Source of the DNA: Pogonophryne albipinna
Lineage: Eukaryota > Chordata > Actinopteri > Perciformes > Artedidraconidae
DNA length: 64,000 nt
Direction: 5' to 3'
NCBI GenBank assembly: GCA_028583405.1
Contig: CM053252.1
Coordinates: forward strand, 37,979,240-38,043,239
Of the stretch, positions 1 to 10,246 are shown piece by piece (within the stretch, counting starts at the first letter, position 1; each line of letters starts with the position of its first letter). The position numbers and the translations under genes were made by a program. The notes under the pieces are model-generated. The model did not search any database and was not told the origin of the DNA. It saw only the letters and a program-made list of their open reading frames with translations.

Positions 1-1147
1 AAATAAAGCACAGCTATTGTGTAATACATTTGTATTGAATGTATATTTTTTATTTGTAAAAATGTCAGTTAAAGCTTAAAAGAATAAAGATATTTTTGTT
101 ATCTAAACATTTGACCTCTTTCTTTTACAATTTTGGAATCGAAACGGGGATTCCATAAGAACCGGAATCGATAAGCAGAACCGGAATAGATACATTTCAA
201 ACGATACCCATCCCAACACATCAGACAGGAAAGTGGCTCACCCCTCCCATCTTGTGGTGGGTTTTGGAAGTGCAGCTTTTGCATAGTAGAAGAAGAAAAG
301 TTTGTAAAAACAACAGTTACAGTCCTCCTAATGCTCCAAGAACCACAAAAATCCACCCCTGTTCAACTGCCAGAGCCTATACCGTGTTCCCTTTAGTGTT
401 AACTTTCTGTCTGTCTTCTAGTGCCAATTACTCTGTTGTCCAGTGCTCTGTCTTTTAACATATTTCCTTCTGTTGAGCAGTTATTTTGTTCTTATTATAT
501 ATGCTTTGTGTCTTTCTGTTTGTCATAAGGTCTCCCTTTCTGTTGGTCGCTTGTTAGCAGACCTTTCACGCGATAGCAGAGCGAACAGGTACAGGAGGCG
601 TAGAGCGAGGGATCATTGTCCACTAGTTGGCGTGGTGCTCGCGGATGGATTAAAAAAACGAAATTGGTCGCAAAATATACTTTGGCGGCCATAAATATAC
701 CTGGACGGCCCGCCCAAGTAAAGTCTATATGTGGGAAACCCTGTATTTTATGTATTAAAATCTTATAGGATTTAACAATGAACTGCCATTTCACTGAAAT
801 CACACGAAGGACAATGCATTATTCAAATCACACGAGTAGCAATATTTGTTACAGGAAAAAATATGTGTTAAAAATAATAATAATAACAAAACCCAGACCA
901 TGATCAGAATACATAGACCTTTCAATGGTAATGAGTAATAATGCATACATGACCAATCCCTCAAATAAAATTAATCATCAAAATTGTAATTTCTGCAAAA
1001 ATAAATGGCAATTAGTAATTTTTTCCCAAAAATTCCCAATATCGAAGTGCTCTTCACAAAAGTACTAGAAAATTAAGATTGCCATAATTCATCAGAACAA
1101 CATTAGGCTGCATTAGACAGATAAAACTGCCTGATGAGAAATACAAT
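1..1147. other. non-coding, exosc5 intron or downstream
   Basis: No exon is recognised here. It lies downstream of exosc5 exon 2, so it is probably intron 2. Positions about 117-214 look like the end of an hAT-type element (repeated accented motifs of the type GGAATCGA / ACCGGAAT, ending GATACCCATCCC). The rest is AT-rich with no clear structure. Confidence 0.4.
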
Positions 1148-1157
1148 CCTCACTTAC

Positions 1158-1271
1158 TGGGCAGTCCCACTTTGGGCTGGATCAACACCTCCAGGGTTGC
1201 TCGGTCGTAGATTTCCTTACTGACTTTGACCTCAGCTGGTCCGTACACTGCGGCTATCACACTTGTGTCAC
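1158..1271 (-). CDS. exosc5: exosc5 coding exon 2
   Basis: This exon encodes part of exosome component 5 (Rrp46), a catalytically inert RNase PH-fold subunit of the ring of the RNA exosome, which acts in 3' RNA processing and decay in nucleus and cytoplasm. The 114-nt exon reads [20 protein letters not shown] and then continues to KVGLP, which matches the vertebrate EXOSC5 segment after the SRPDGSASF motif. It is bounded by a good acceptor (pyrimidine tract, then AAAG at 1272) and a GTAAGT donor (1157-1152). Both ends are phase 1, and the entry phase agrees with exon 1 at 3530-3629. No stop is present. Later exons (the rest of the RNase PH fold) are not in the window and should lie to the left. 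Identification is from recognised family sequence; I could not run an alignment. Confidence 0.93.
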
Positions 1272-1310
1272 CTTTACAAGAGGAGGAAAAACAGTATTGT
1301 TAGAGCCAGT

Positions 1311-2208
1311 ATTATCGTCTATCCCTATCGTCTATTCCTTGACCTCTGAGTGAAACGTCACGGGGTTAAGGGATAGTGGATAGGAGAATTCATAAGGACT
1401 TAGGAGAAGAGACTGCGGTACTTTAGAGAATCCGACTGCACTTTCACTATCCGACGTGTTTATGATGCGCCAGCGGACGTCATAAATGTGCGTCTGCTGC
1501 TGTGGGGAAACTATGGAAACTACAGTTTTCTATACAGCGGACGACAACATGGATGTTTAATAAGAAGGAGGGACTACTGTAAACTCATCTAGAGACACTG
1601 CACCGTGCTTTGATGCTGTTGCTTTATGCTTTATGAACGTGGACAACAGAGAAACATATTCTTCATGACCAAAGTTGGAATTTAAATAAAAAATGAAAGT
1701 GAAATTTATGCTCGTCACCCTCTCCCTCCGGTCCACATTAATACAAATGATCCCAATACGTATGATTGTATGAACTATGAAAAGATCTTAAAATCAATAC
1801 AAATGTATTTATTATAAACGTTAGTCCTTAACATCTATCACTGTGTTTATCACCATTCAAACATCTTTTAAACGTTGAACAAACTCCACACAGCTCAGTA
1901 AAGACTGTGAAATGTTGACTTTATTTGATCATTTCAGTAAAAACTAACGTTCATATTTCTCTTTTTGATTATAATACTGATGAACGTTCAAAACAAAGCA
2001 CTTTGGCAACTTACCACATACGTTTTAAAATGCTTAATAAGCACCGTAACTTTCATGATATCATTTCTCCGTCATAATCGGTTGTTTCCGTGAACGGCCG
2101 ACTGTTGAGTGACGGCAAATGCTGCGGCCGCAATGCATTGTGGGGCAGCATTTTCTCCTTTCCTTTCGGAAGATCCAGTGTTTACTAAGCTAAAGGAGGT
2201 TATGCCGC
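1311..2208 (-). mobile_element. non-autonomous DNA transposon, copy 1 (in exosc5 intron 1)
   Basis: About 900 bp that matches, in inverted orientation, the element at 8610-9651. Shared landmarks include the CTCTGAGTGAAACGTCACGG segment near 1340, the CCCTCCGGTCCACATTAAT segment near 1730, and the GGGGCAGCATTTTCTCC segment near 2140. It carries no coding capacity. Compared with copy 2 it lacks about 150 bp at the right end (stops near AAGCTAAAGGAGGTTAT). Its left edge lies only about 40 bp upstream of the exosc5 exon 2 splice acceptor. Superfamily is not resolved. Confidence 0.75.
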
Positions 2209-3529
2209 AGTGGCCTTTTTTTGGGCGGCATGGTAATCGTCTGCTAGCCTACGGTACTCGTAGTATATGTGTATCTTGTCAATATATTTGAATGTCTGTT
2301 GATATAACGGTTCAGTCTTCGGGCGCGCGCAGCACGTTCACAGCCTCACAGGCATAGATTGCGCAATATTTTATTGCGCACCTTAGAGGTGAAGTGCAGG
2401 CATATTGTCATTCAAGAGAGAATACGATGCGTAGTTCTTTTGGAAAACATTGTTTTGTTTGCCTATTTACCTCGTTAACGTAAATAATACTCATTACATT
2501 GAAAAATGCATTATTTGTGATCAAAATAATGGTTGTTGGTAATGTATATTAGCGACCCCCACAGATGTTTGATTTCACTGGGTGCATGGGAGCTCAGGCC
2601 CCTCCTTATGGGAGCTCAGCTCCCATTGGCTCCCACGTAACTCGAACCCTGGGAGAAAGTAAACAATAACGTTTATGGTTAAGTGTTAGGCCCCCCGCCC
2701 CCGAAGAGGCACAAGGTCTTACGTTGATATCGGAGATTTCAATAAATTAAAAAAATAAAAAGAATATCCGAATAACGAAATTGAAACCCGAATAGTACTC
2801 CAACGTACGAATATTCAGATATTCGGGTACAGCCCTACAACATTGTACGTACATAGAAAGGGTCATTTATATACAAGTAAAATCCCAGAAGAGTATGTTA
2901 TCTGCTACCGACAGACAACATCTCCTATACTGTGCCTCTGCAAAACAGATGCACTCACTGTTTGCTGTTTTTTTAACACAGCATTCGGGAAATAAATGAT
3001 AAGCATAGGTCACAAATGGGTTACCAAAAAGGTTTAACACTTTGTGAGTAACTTAGTGGGATGAACAGTTGTGAAAAGTACATCATCAGTTATGTTAGTG
3101 TACATTTTACTTCATTGATTTTATTTGATGAATTAAATCAACAGTAATCTGCAATGGGGCATTCTGAATGAGGTACACTAAGTTTATATTGATGCTAATA
3201 TTTATGTACTTTTACTTCAGTAAGAGTTTGAAAGCAGGACTTTAACTTGTGAGTATTTCTACATGTGTAGTGTACTACTATGTTTACTAAAGAAGATATC
3301 TGAACACTGCTCCTAACACTGATGGTGGGTATACTATGTGCTATTGTATCTGGCTGTAGTTAAGACACATTATGAATAGATAAGAACGTATAGGTTCGAG
3401 TTAGGTGCCGATACCAACTAATGGGACTTGACTGACTTGGCACATGTGCTAAGGAGGCTAACAACAGACGGACTCCCGTCGCCTCTCACAACCTTCTCTG
3501 AGTGATATTTCAGTTTTTTAAAGCGTTAC
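2209..3529. other. exosc5 intron 1, remainder
   Basis: No coding exon seen. Around 2690-2840 the sequence ends in CGGGTACAGCCCTA, typical of the end of an hAT-type MITE. The rest is AT-rich intron sequence. The intron runs from 3529 (GT donor on the minus strand) to 1272 and is 2258 bp long. Confidence 0.5.
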
Positions 3530-3629
3530 CTTGTACGAAGGAGGCTGACCCGTCCGGTCGAGACAGTAACGTTTGTTCACAGCCGAACTCCCTCAGAGAA
3601 ACGTTCGTAGAGCCGCACACTTCCATCAT
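3530..3629 (-). CDS. exosc5: exosc5 coding exon 1 with start codon
   Basis: The first coding exon of exosome component 5. From the ATG ending at 3629 it reads [19 protein letters not shown], then [15 protein letters not shown]. The [12 protein letters not shown] motif is the conserved amino-terminal segment of vertebrate EXOSC5. Length 100 nt (33 codons plus one base); the donor is AAG|GTAACG, with GT at 3529-3528, phase 1, which joins in frame to exon 2 (the split glycine codon G|GT). Two ATGs in tandem (3629 and 3626) could both serve as start. The exon is too short to appear as a long ORF. The upstream promoter is interrupted by a LINE at 3731-4805. Confidence 0.93.
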
Positions 3630-3730
3630 GCTGCTACTACACTACAACCGCGATGGAGGACTGATTTATGTTGCGGGCTAGTGACGAAATCTGTTTTGCT
3701 ATTTGCGGCACTCACTGATGACGTCGTTAT
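3630..3730 (-). promoter_or_regulatory. exosc5 5' UTR / proximal promoter
   Basis: About 100 bp directly upstream of the exosc5 ATG, ending in ATGACGTCGTTAT (3718-3730), which contains a CRE-like TGACGTC core. This 13-mer is the target site duplicated by the LINE at 3731-4805, so a second copy stands at 4806-4818. No TATA box is evident, as expected for a housekeeping gene. The promoter role is inferred from position. Confidence 0.45.
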
Positions 3731-4805
3731 CTTCTTCTTCTTCTCTCGGTATTTGGCGGATTGCAAACAACTTTAAAGGTGCATACCGCCACCTACTGTA
3801 CATGAGTATGAATCATCATATCATTCCATCTCTTAACCTATGATCTAATCAAAAAATAAATAAAAATAAAATAAATAAATCAACAAAAAACATGATCTTT
3901 CCTGATCTAATGTTAAATTATTTTTCCTACCCCAGTTTCACTCTGGAATGTAAACAGTGCCTTTCTGGTAGCTCTTACTCCCTCTCCTTTTGTTCCCAAA
4001 ACACCAACCACACTCCATTCCCTCTCTGCCTCTAAGACTTTAGCCTTTAGTTTTTCTCTTTCCGCTTTATAGATGTCACAATGTAACAATATATGTTCTA
4101 CATCTTCTTTTACTGCACAGTTCGCACACTTGTTACTGTCACTTTTCCCCATGACATACAGCGTACCATTCAAAGCTGTGTGATTTATTCTGAGTATAGC
4201 TATCATGATTTCCTCCCTTCTGTTTCTTTCTTTATAAATATAAATTGTAATTGTCTTTTGTACTTTATGATAGTCTTTGCCTTTCTGGTCTTTCTCCCAC
4301 CTTCTCTGCCAGATCTCCATCCCTTTTTTCTTAATTACTGCTTTTCCTTCTCCTTTTCCAAGTTGAACTGGTAATGTTATTTCCTTTTGTAGTGCAATTT
4401 TTGTTAATTTATCAGCACACTCGTTCCCTTTCACCCTGAGCAGGCACCCAGCAGAACTGCAGATCTATACCGCCGCTGTGCAGTCCTATGATTCAGTTCT
4501 ATGAGAATGTCTTCTCTGGCAGTTGTTGTATATGCTTTTTAATATGGACAATGAATCTGTGCATATCACCACCCTATCTGGTCTGACCTCTTCAACCCAC
4601 TGTAATCCTATTATTACAGCCAGCATTTCTGCTGTATACACTGATAATTGATCAGACGCTCTTTTTGAAATCGATATTTTAAAGTCTGGGATGTATACCA
4701 ACTCCAACACACTCTTCCTTGTTCTTAGAACCATCTGTGTATATTTTTAGGTAATTGTAGTACTTTTCGTTCAGATACATACTTGTTTTAATTCCCACTT
4801 CATTT
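3731..4805 (-). mobile_element. 5'-truncated LINE (I/Nimb-like), RNase H and CCHC end
   Basis: A LINE fragment read on the minus strand. Near 4755 the frame reads YTDGSK, then TAEMLAVIIGL and VVICTDS near 4660-4560: the D-E-D residues of an RNase H domain. After a frame break the ORF from 4434 to 3913 carries VKGNECADKL (end of RNase H) and the C-terminal cysteine-histidine motif CANC...EHILLHC. The 3' tail at 3731-3800 has a GGTGGCGGTATGCACC segment and an (AGA)n run, repeated at 51549-51620. It is flanked by perfect 13-bp target duplications, ATGACGTCGTTAT, at 3718-3730 and 4806-4818. At least one frameshift makes it inactive. Clade assignment (I group) is inferred from the RNase H plus C-terminal knuckle. 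Confidence 0.85.
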
Positions 4806-4818
4806 ATGACGTCGTTAT

Positions 4819-6180
4819 TCTCCTTCTCCTTCTTTTTATCCGAAGCTCGTCTCAATTGAATATTTCACCTCCTCCTTTCCTTCACTCGCGTCCCTTCCTT
4901 GCGTCTTAGCTCCGCCTCCGTAAGATTCCACCGAGAGACACGAGGAGGAGACGCGAGGACAGAGGAGTCCTCAGGTATTAATTGGGACGTCCTCGTTCAC
5001 TCAAACGTCACTCTTAAACGACGTCTGTTAATGATGACATGTGCACAGCTGTATCCCCTCTCATCGGGCTTAACTGAAGAACCCTTTAGAACCGGCCCAT
5101 TTGTTGTTAAATATTTATTTAAATGAATGAATCTTTCTCTTGTTAGTCATGGAATTCAATGTATGATGGTTGGTCCTGCTTTTGTGTTCCGTTTTGGTGT
5201 AAAATGTAGCCTACATTTAAATGAAAATATAATTATAGTAATGTGAAAGCCTTTACTCTGAAAATGTGTGTCCTGTAGATCCCCACATTCACCACAAACC
5301 CATTCAGGACTGTGAATTTTAAATAATTTAACTACTGAATATTTTAACACAAAACTATAAAATAATTGTTATTTATCAAGATCTAGTCATTCATCAAATA
5401 GCTTTCTTAATAGCTATGTTTTAGTGACGTTCAAGATCATTAAACATGACTTAAATTGTTAGCATAACCTTAAGAAATGAATTGCCCATAATAATTCCCA
5501 CGGAGCTGTGAGCACTTATACATTTATGTGACGCTTTTCCACTCATTCTTCCAGTTCTCCGTTTCTCCGTTACGTGGAACAGATTGATGTCTGACCAGAC
5601 ATGGGAACGAACGAGAGTGATGCAAATTGAAGCCGGAGGAAACAAAGTTGATCGAAGTGGAAAAAGTCGATATATAAGAAGGTAAGTTTTGTTTTGATAC
5701 AAAGAGCGTCATATTTACCCAGCTAGCGTTAGCTTGTTTGGTAAAATAGTTTGCAGGTCAAGAGACAGCACTGTGCACCTAAATGTAACTCTTGACATAT
5801 AGATATATTATTGGTGCAGAGAGGAGTTGGTTTATTGTTCCCCAATGTAAATCCTAATGTGAGAGTTAAAGGACGGTCAACAAAATGTACCTTGGTCAGT
5901 TTGGATTTATCGTGGCATTTATTCTTAATTAAAGTGAATTTATTGTATTTCAGTGAGTCATTTGTGTGTACGCAGGTGTGGGACATTCCAAATGTTCCAA
6001 AAGTGAGCACTCCACGAATGGACAACAGTTTGCCAAGGTAAAATAAAACATTGTCAACATATTATTTTGTGCCACAAGAAGCAGAATGTTTTAACAGTAC
6101 AGTAGTTTGAATATATTTGTTGTTTACCTTTATCAGACCTCTCAGGCACCCACAACCAGCGTCTGATCGGATAACACTAA
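4819..6180. other. intergenic, nothing recognised
   Basis: Short ORFs here show no family resemblance. A C/T-rich block at 4860-4990 (repeated TTGCGTC / GACGCGAGGA motifs) resembles the interior of the small element at 25929-26250 and may be a decayed MITE. A GT donor-like site follows 5680, but no partner exon is seen. Confidence 0.3.
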
Positions 6181-6182
6181 TT

Positions 6183-6275
6183 AATCAAATCAAATCAAAT
6201 CAAATCAAATTTTAATTGTAGAGCACATTTAAAAACGATTTTGGTCGAGCCAAAGTGCTGTACAGTAAAAATGTA
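6183..6275. repeat. LINE-type 3' tail with (AATCA)n run
   Basis: An (AATCA)n pentanucleotide run at 6183-6212 followed by TTTTAATTGTAGAGCACATT and CAAAGTGCTGTACAG. This is the common fish retroposon tail with a 'tagagcac ... aagtgctgtac' body. Only a short piece is present and the parent family is not resolved. Confidence 0.5.
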
Positions 6276-6937
6276 ATTATACCATGTAGGCTTGAATTTG
6301 TGAACATGAAATCAATAAATACCTTTGTGTGCTAATGACACTGTCATTAGATCAACTGTACTTATTTCCTGGGTAAAAATAGGATGGAGAACCAACCCCA
6401 TTCCAGGAAGAGGTCCAGTCTGCCCCGGGTCAGAACCACTGCTAGGTGAACGATGTTGACAGTTGCATTGTGACACAGTTGCTTGGTGCGTATCTTTATT
6501 TTTACATTTGTTTGTTTGTTTGTATAGCCTCCAATCACAGTGGGTAACATTGCCAGGAAGCAGAACAATTATACTTTCATACATTTCCAAATGACACCCA
6601 CAACATCTGACATCTTAGTGAAGACGATACAAAAAACACCCACAAATATTTTTCAAAGATCACATATTGTTTGATGCATCCATTTCAAATGTTTACAAGG
6701 ATTGTGCAGGAGTATGACAACAGTGCTGTTGACATGAAGCGCTACGTCATGAACGCAAGAAATCTACCCTCGTGGGGGCGCGCTCATGTGATTGGCTTAG
6801 AATTTAGGAGACATCTGATTGGCTATAGATAGAAAAAATTACGAATCGGCTGACCCAGAGCCATATAATAGAAGAGCTATGACATCTCCGTTCACTCCAA
6901 TGGACCAGTTTTTTTATAGCAATGGCGGATCGTGGAG

Positions 6938-6996
6938 CCTCTCAATAGTTCCCCGGAAGATAGCTTGCCGCTAACTTCCGGGGAACTATTGAGAGG
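6938..6996. repeat. perfect 22-bp hairpin
   Basis: Arms CCTCTCAATAGTTCCCCGGAAG (first 20 bases: CCTCTCAATAGTTCCCCGGA) at 6938-6959 and their exact reverse complement at 6975-6996, with a 15-nt loop. It lies about 220 bp left of the gypsy LTR. It may be part of an unrecognised foldback element; no flanking duplication was found. Confidence 0.8.
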
Positions 6997-7213
6997 ATCT
7001 GCGGCTAGAAGTCTATGGTTGCAGCATAATAGATCGTTCGTGATGGACTTTTGAAGGTAAGAAGAAGTTTAAAGATTTATATTGTGGAAATTATCAGAAC
7101 ATCCGCTCCCCACAATGCAGTTCGGCGAAGATTAAAAATCTTCCACGTCACCCCATTCAAGTGAATGGGCGAAGCTTTGAAAGATTTTTTTCATGCCTGT
7201 GTGTGGACGGGCC

Positions 7214-7368
7214 GTTAAGGTAATAGGCATTCAGTTGTTAGTCGGCATGCAACGTACATGTTCACTGTACATGCTGTGGTCATAAATAAAGCCACCACTT
7301 GCCTATGCATTGTGTATTCCTTGTACATACACACATGCATGTATTAAGAAGTATCGACAACTTCTACA
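7214..7368 (+). repeat. 5' LTR, truncated
   Basis: From GTTAAGGTAATAGG to CTTCTACA, identical over 155 bp to the last 155 bp of the 3' LTR. It carries the AATAAA polyadenylation signal (CATAAATAAAGCC). The first ~70 bp present in the 3' LTR (TGTAGATCATTC onward) are missing and replaced by unrelated sequence. It is followed at 7369 by TGGTGTCAGAAG, which is complementary to the 3' end of a leucine tRNA and serves as the primer-binding site. Confidence 0.9.
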
Positions 7369-7470
7369 TGGTGTCAGAAGACGGCACGAGCCTCTCCTCT
7401 CGTCTGGAGAATTTTTTTTCCACGGACCGTGCTAACGCTAACTAGCTGGCTGAAGCTAGCCCCAGCTACA

Positions 7471-8318
7471 ATGGCGGATGGATTTCGCCGTCCAGACCCT
7501 GTTATGTTTGAAGGAAACGTCGCGGAGAGCTGGCAGATCTTCGAGAGGGAATATGAAATCTTCATCGCCGCAGCGCACCCAGACAAGGCTGCCAGGACTA
7601 AGGCTTACATCCTCCTCAATCTCGCTGGACCAGAAGCCATTGAACGTGAACGATCCTTTATGTATGCAGCTGAAGTGCGCGCGCCAGGCCCCGACGGTGC
7701 GGTGATCTCCCCAGCTGAATCAAGGGAGGACCCGGACTGATACGGAAATTCAGTGAAATATGCAACCCTCAACATAACAAAATAATGGAAAGGCACAAGT
7801 TTCATTCAAGAAATCAGAAGCAAGGTGAGAGCATTGAGTCATTCATCAGCGATCTGAAGATAAAAGCTAAAAGTTGCCATTTTGGAGATTTAGCTGAGGA
7901 ACTAATCTGTGACAGAATAGTATGTGGCATAATCAATGATTCTTTAAGAAAAACTCTGTTGAGAGACAGTGAACTGACACTTGCTAAAGCTGTTTCAGTC
8001 TGCCGTATACACGAAATGACAGAGGAAAGCAGCAGGACGTTAGCCGTTCAAGCTACCAGTGTTGATGCAGTGAGACCTGTTTCTAGCAGAAGGTATCAGC
8101 CAAAGCCACAGTCACTCGCTCACTCCCAGAGCATCTCTAACTGCAATAATTGCGGAGGCAGCTATGCAGCTATGCGAGAAAAGTGTCCAGCTTTCGGGCA
8201 AAAGTGCCATAACTGTGAAAAAGTGAATCACTACAAAAAATGCTGCAAGTCTAAACCACGCAGCTACAGTCATTCAAATAGAAATAATTTTAACCAGTCT
8301 GTACTGTACATGAAGTAA
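7471..8318 (+). pseudogene. gypsy gag
   Basis: Capsid/nucleocapsid protein of the retrotransposon. Starts MADGFRRPDPVMFEGN; a frameshift near 7735 separates the first part (7471-7740) from the second, which continues to the stop at 8316-8318. The second part has a gag-like helical region (SIESFISDLKIKAKSC) and two cysteine clusters near 8150-8250: CNNCGGSYAAMREKCPA and CHNCEKVNHYKKCC. The first has lost the histidine spacing of a CCHC knuckle; the second matches C-x2-C-x4-H-x4-C. Inactive through the frameshift. Confidence 0.88.
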
Positions 8319-8320
8319 CA

Positions 8321-8614
8321 GTGGAAGAGCCCACAACACACAGAGAAGACACGTTCTACGTGGATGGCGTAGATATCGTAAGACGTGTTGATAGTGTTAA
8401 TCCTCAAGCTAAAGACAAAGAAGAAGGATTTGTTACAATTCACATTAATGGCATAACAACTGAAATGAAAGTTGACACAGGAGCTAAATGCAATGTGTTG
8501 TCTCAAGAAACGTTCACACAAGTGACCAATGGCGAGCAACTTGTGAAGCAAGAGACTGCTATAAACCTTGTTGCTTATGGAGGAAGCAGGATTGAGACCA
8601 AAGACCTGGCCTGA
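8321..8614 (+). pseudogene. gypsy pol, protease part
   Basis: Open frame with the retropepsin active-site motif VDTGAKCNVL near 8470-8500. The frame runs directly into the DNA transposon at 8610 and ends there. The distal part of the protease to RT linker resumes at about 9657 (PFFIVNKDVQPLLGF, then DMGIVTLSKDV), displaced in frame. Confidence 0.85.
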
Positions 8615-9651
8615 AGTCGAATAGTCCATTTAGCTTAGGAACTTTCCTAACGGAGTGAAATGACCCGGAAGTCCCTCAGTGGCAGCCATGATAAGTGCCG
8701 TTCCAATTCTCTAGAATGATAGGAAAGGAGGTTTCAAACTTCCTTTATAACCTCCTTTAGCTTAGGAACCACTGGACCTCCCTAACCGAAAGGAGAGGAG
8801 AAAATGCTGCCCCACAATGCCTTGCGGCCACAGCATTTGCCGTCACACAACAGTCGGCCGTTCACGGAAACAACCGATTATGACCGAGAAATTATATCAT
8901 GAAAGTTACGGTGCTTATTAAGCATTTTAAAACGTATGTGGTAAGTTGCCAAAGTGCTTTGTTTTGAACGTTCATCAGTATTATAATCAAAAAGAGAAAT
9001 ATGAACGTTAGTTTTTACTGAAATGATCAAATAAAGTCAACATTTCACTGAGCTGTGTGGGGTTTGTTCAACTTTTAAAAGATGTTTGAATGGTGATGTA
9101 CACAGTGATAGATGTTAAGGACTAACGTTTATAATAAATACATTTGTATTGATTTTAAGATCTTTTCATAGTTCATACAATCATACGTAGGCCTATTGGG
9201 ATCATTAATGTGGACCGGAGGGAGAGGGTGACGAGCATAAGTTTCACTTTCATTTTTTATTTCAATTCCAACTTTGGTCATGAAGAATATGTTTCTCTGT
9301 TGTCCACGTTCATAAAGCAAAGCAACAGCATCAGAGCACGGTGCAGAGTCTCTAGATGAGTCCGTCGTTCTTATTAAACATCCATGTTGTAGTTCGCTGT
9401 ATAGAAAACTGTAGTTTCCATAGTTTCCCCACAGCAGCAGACGCACAAAATGACGTCCGCTGGCGCATCAGAAACACGACGGATAGTGAAAGTGCATTCG
9501 GATTCTCTAAAGTACCGCAGTCGCTTCTCCTAAGTCCTTTTGAATTCTCCTATCCACTATCCCTTAACCCCGTGACGTTTCACTCAGAGGTCAAGGAATA
9601 GGAGATAGGGTTAGAACTTAGGAGCTGATTTTTAAACTATCCGACCACAAC
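8610..9651 (+). mobile_element. non-autonomous DNA transposon, copy 2 (inside gypsy pol)
   Basis: 1042-bp insertion between gypsy protease (to 8609) and the downstream pol (from 9657). CCTGG stands on each side (8605-8609 and 9652-9656), a likely 5-bp target duplication. The ends are imperfect inverted repeats sharing GTCG(A/G)ATAGT. It is the inverted counterpart of copy 1 at 1311-2208. The plus-strand ORFs in it have no recognisable product. Confidence 0.8.
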
Positions 9652-10246
9652 CCTGGTCACTGCCTTGCTGCTTAAAGGAGCAGCACCATTTGTTGCCTTT
9701 CTTCATAGTGAACAAAGATGTGCAGCCACTACTGGGATTTCGGGCATGCGTGGACATGGGAATTGTCACATTGAGCAAAGATGTCCACCAGATCACTACG
9801 GAAAGCAACACGGATTTCAACACACAGACACTCATGCAGTACAAAGACCTGTTTAATGATGAACTTGGAGAACTACCAATCACTTACTCCATGACAATTG
9901 ATCCTAGTGTACAACCTGTGGTTAGACCTGCCCACCGCATTCCTATTGCAATGCAATACAGAGTTAAAGCTGAACTTAACCGCATGCAAAACATAGGTGT
10001 CAGGGGTAGACATTAAGGGTATGTCTCCGGGCCGGTGGCATTGTATTGTCACTGGCCCCTCCATTGTAACCACTGGCCCGGAGCATTCGTCCAAAACAAA
10101 TCGACTAATAAAGAAGAAAATTAACACATTTGTTGCAATAGTAATTTATGCACTAACTACATTACTACTTGTACTACAACATTTGAATCATCAGTTCTTC
10201 CTAATTTTCCTCAATTGTTCATATTTGGTTTATTAAAATAATGATA

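Noticed and set aside
9129..9446. Minus-strand 105-residue ORF
   Set aside because: It lies within the MITE 8610-9651; the other copy at 1497-1800 does not keep the frame.
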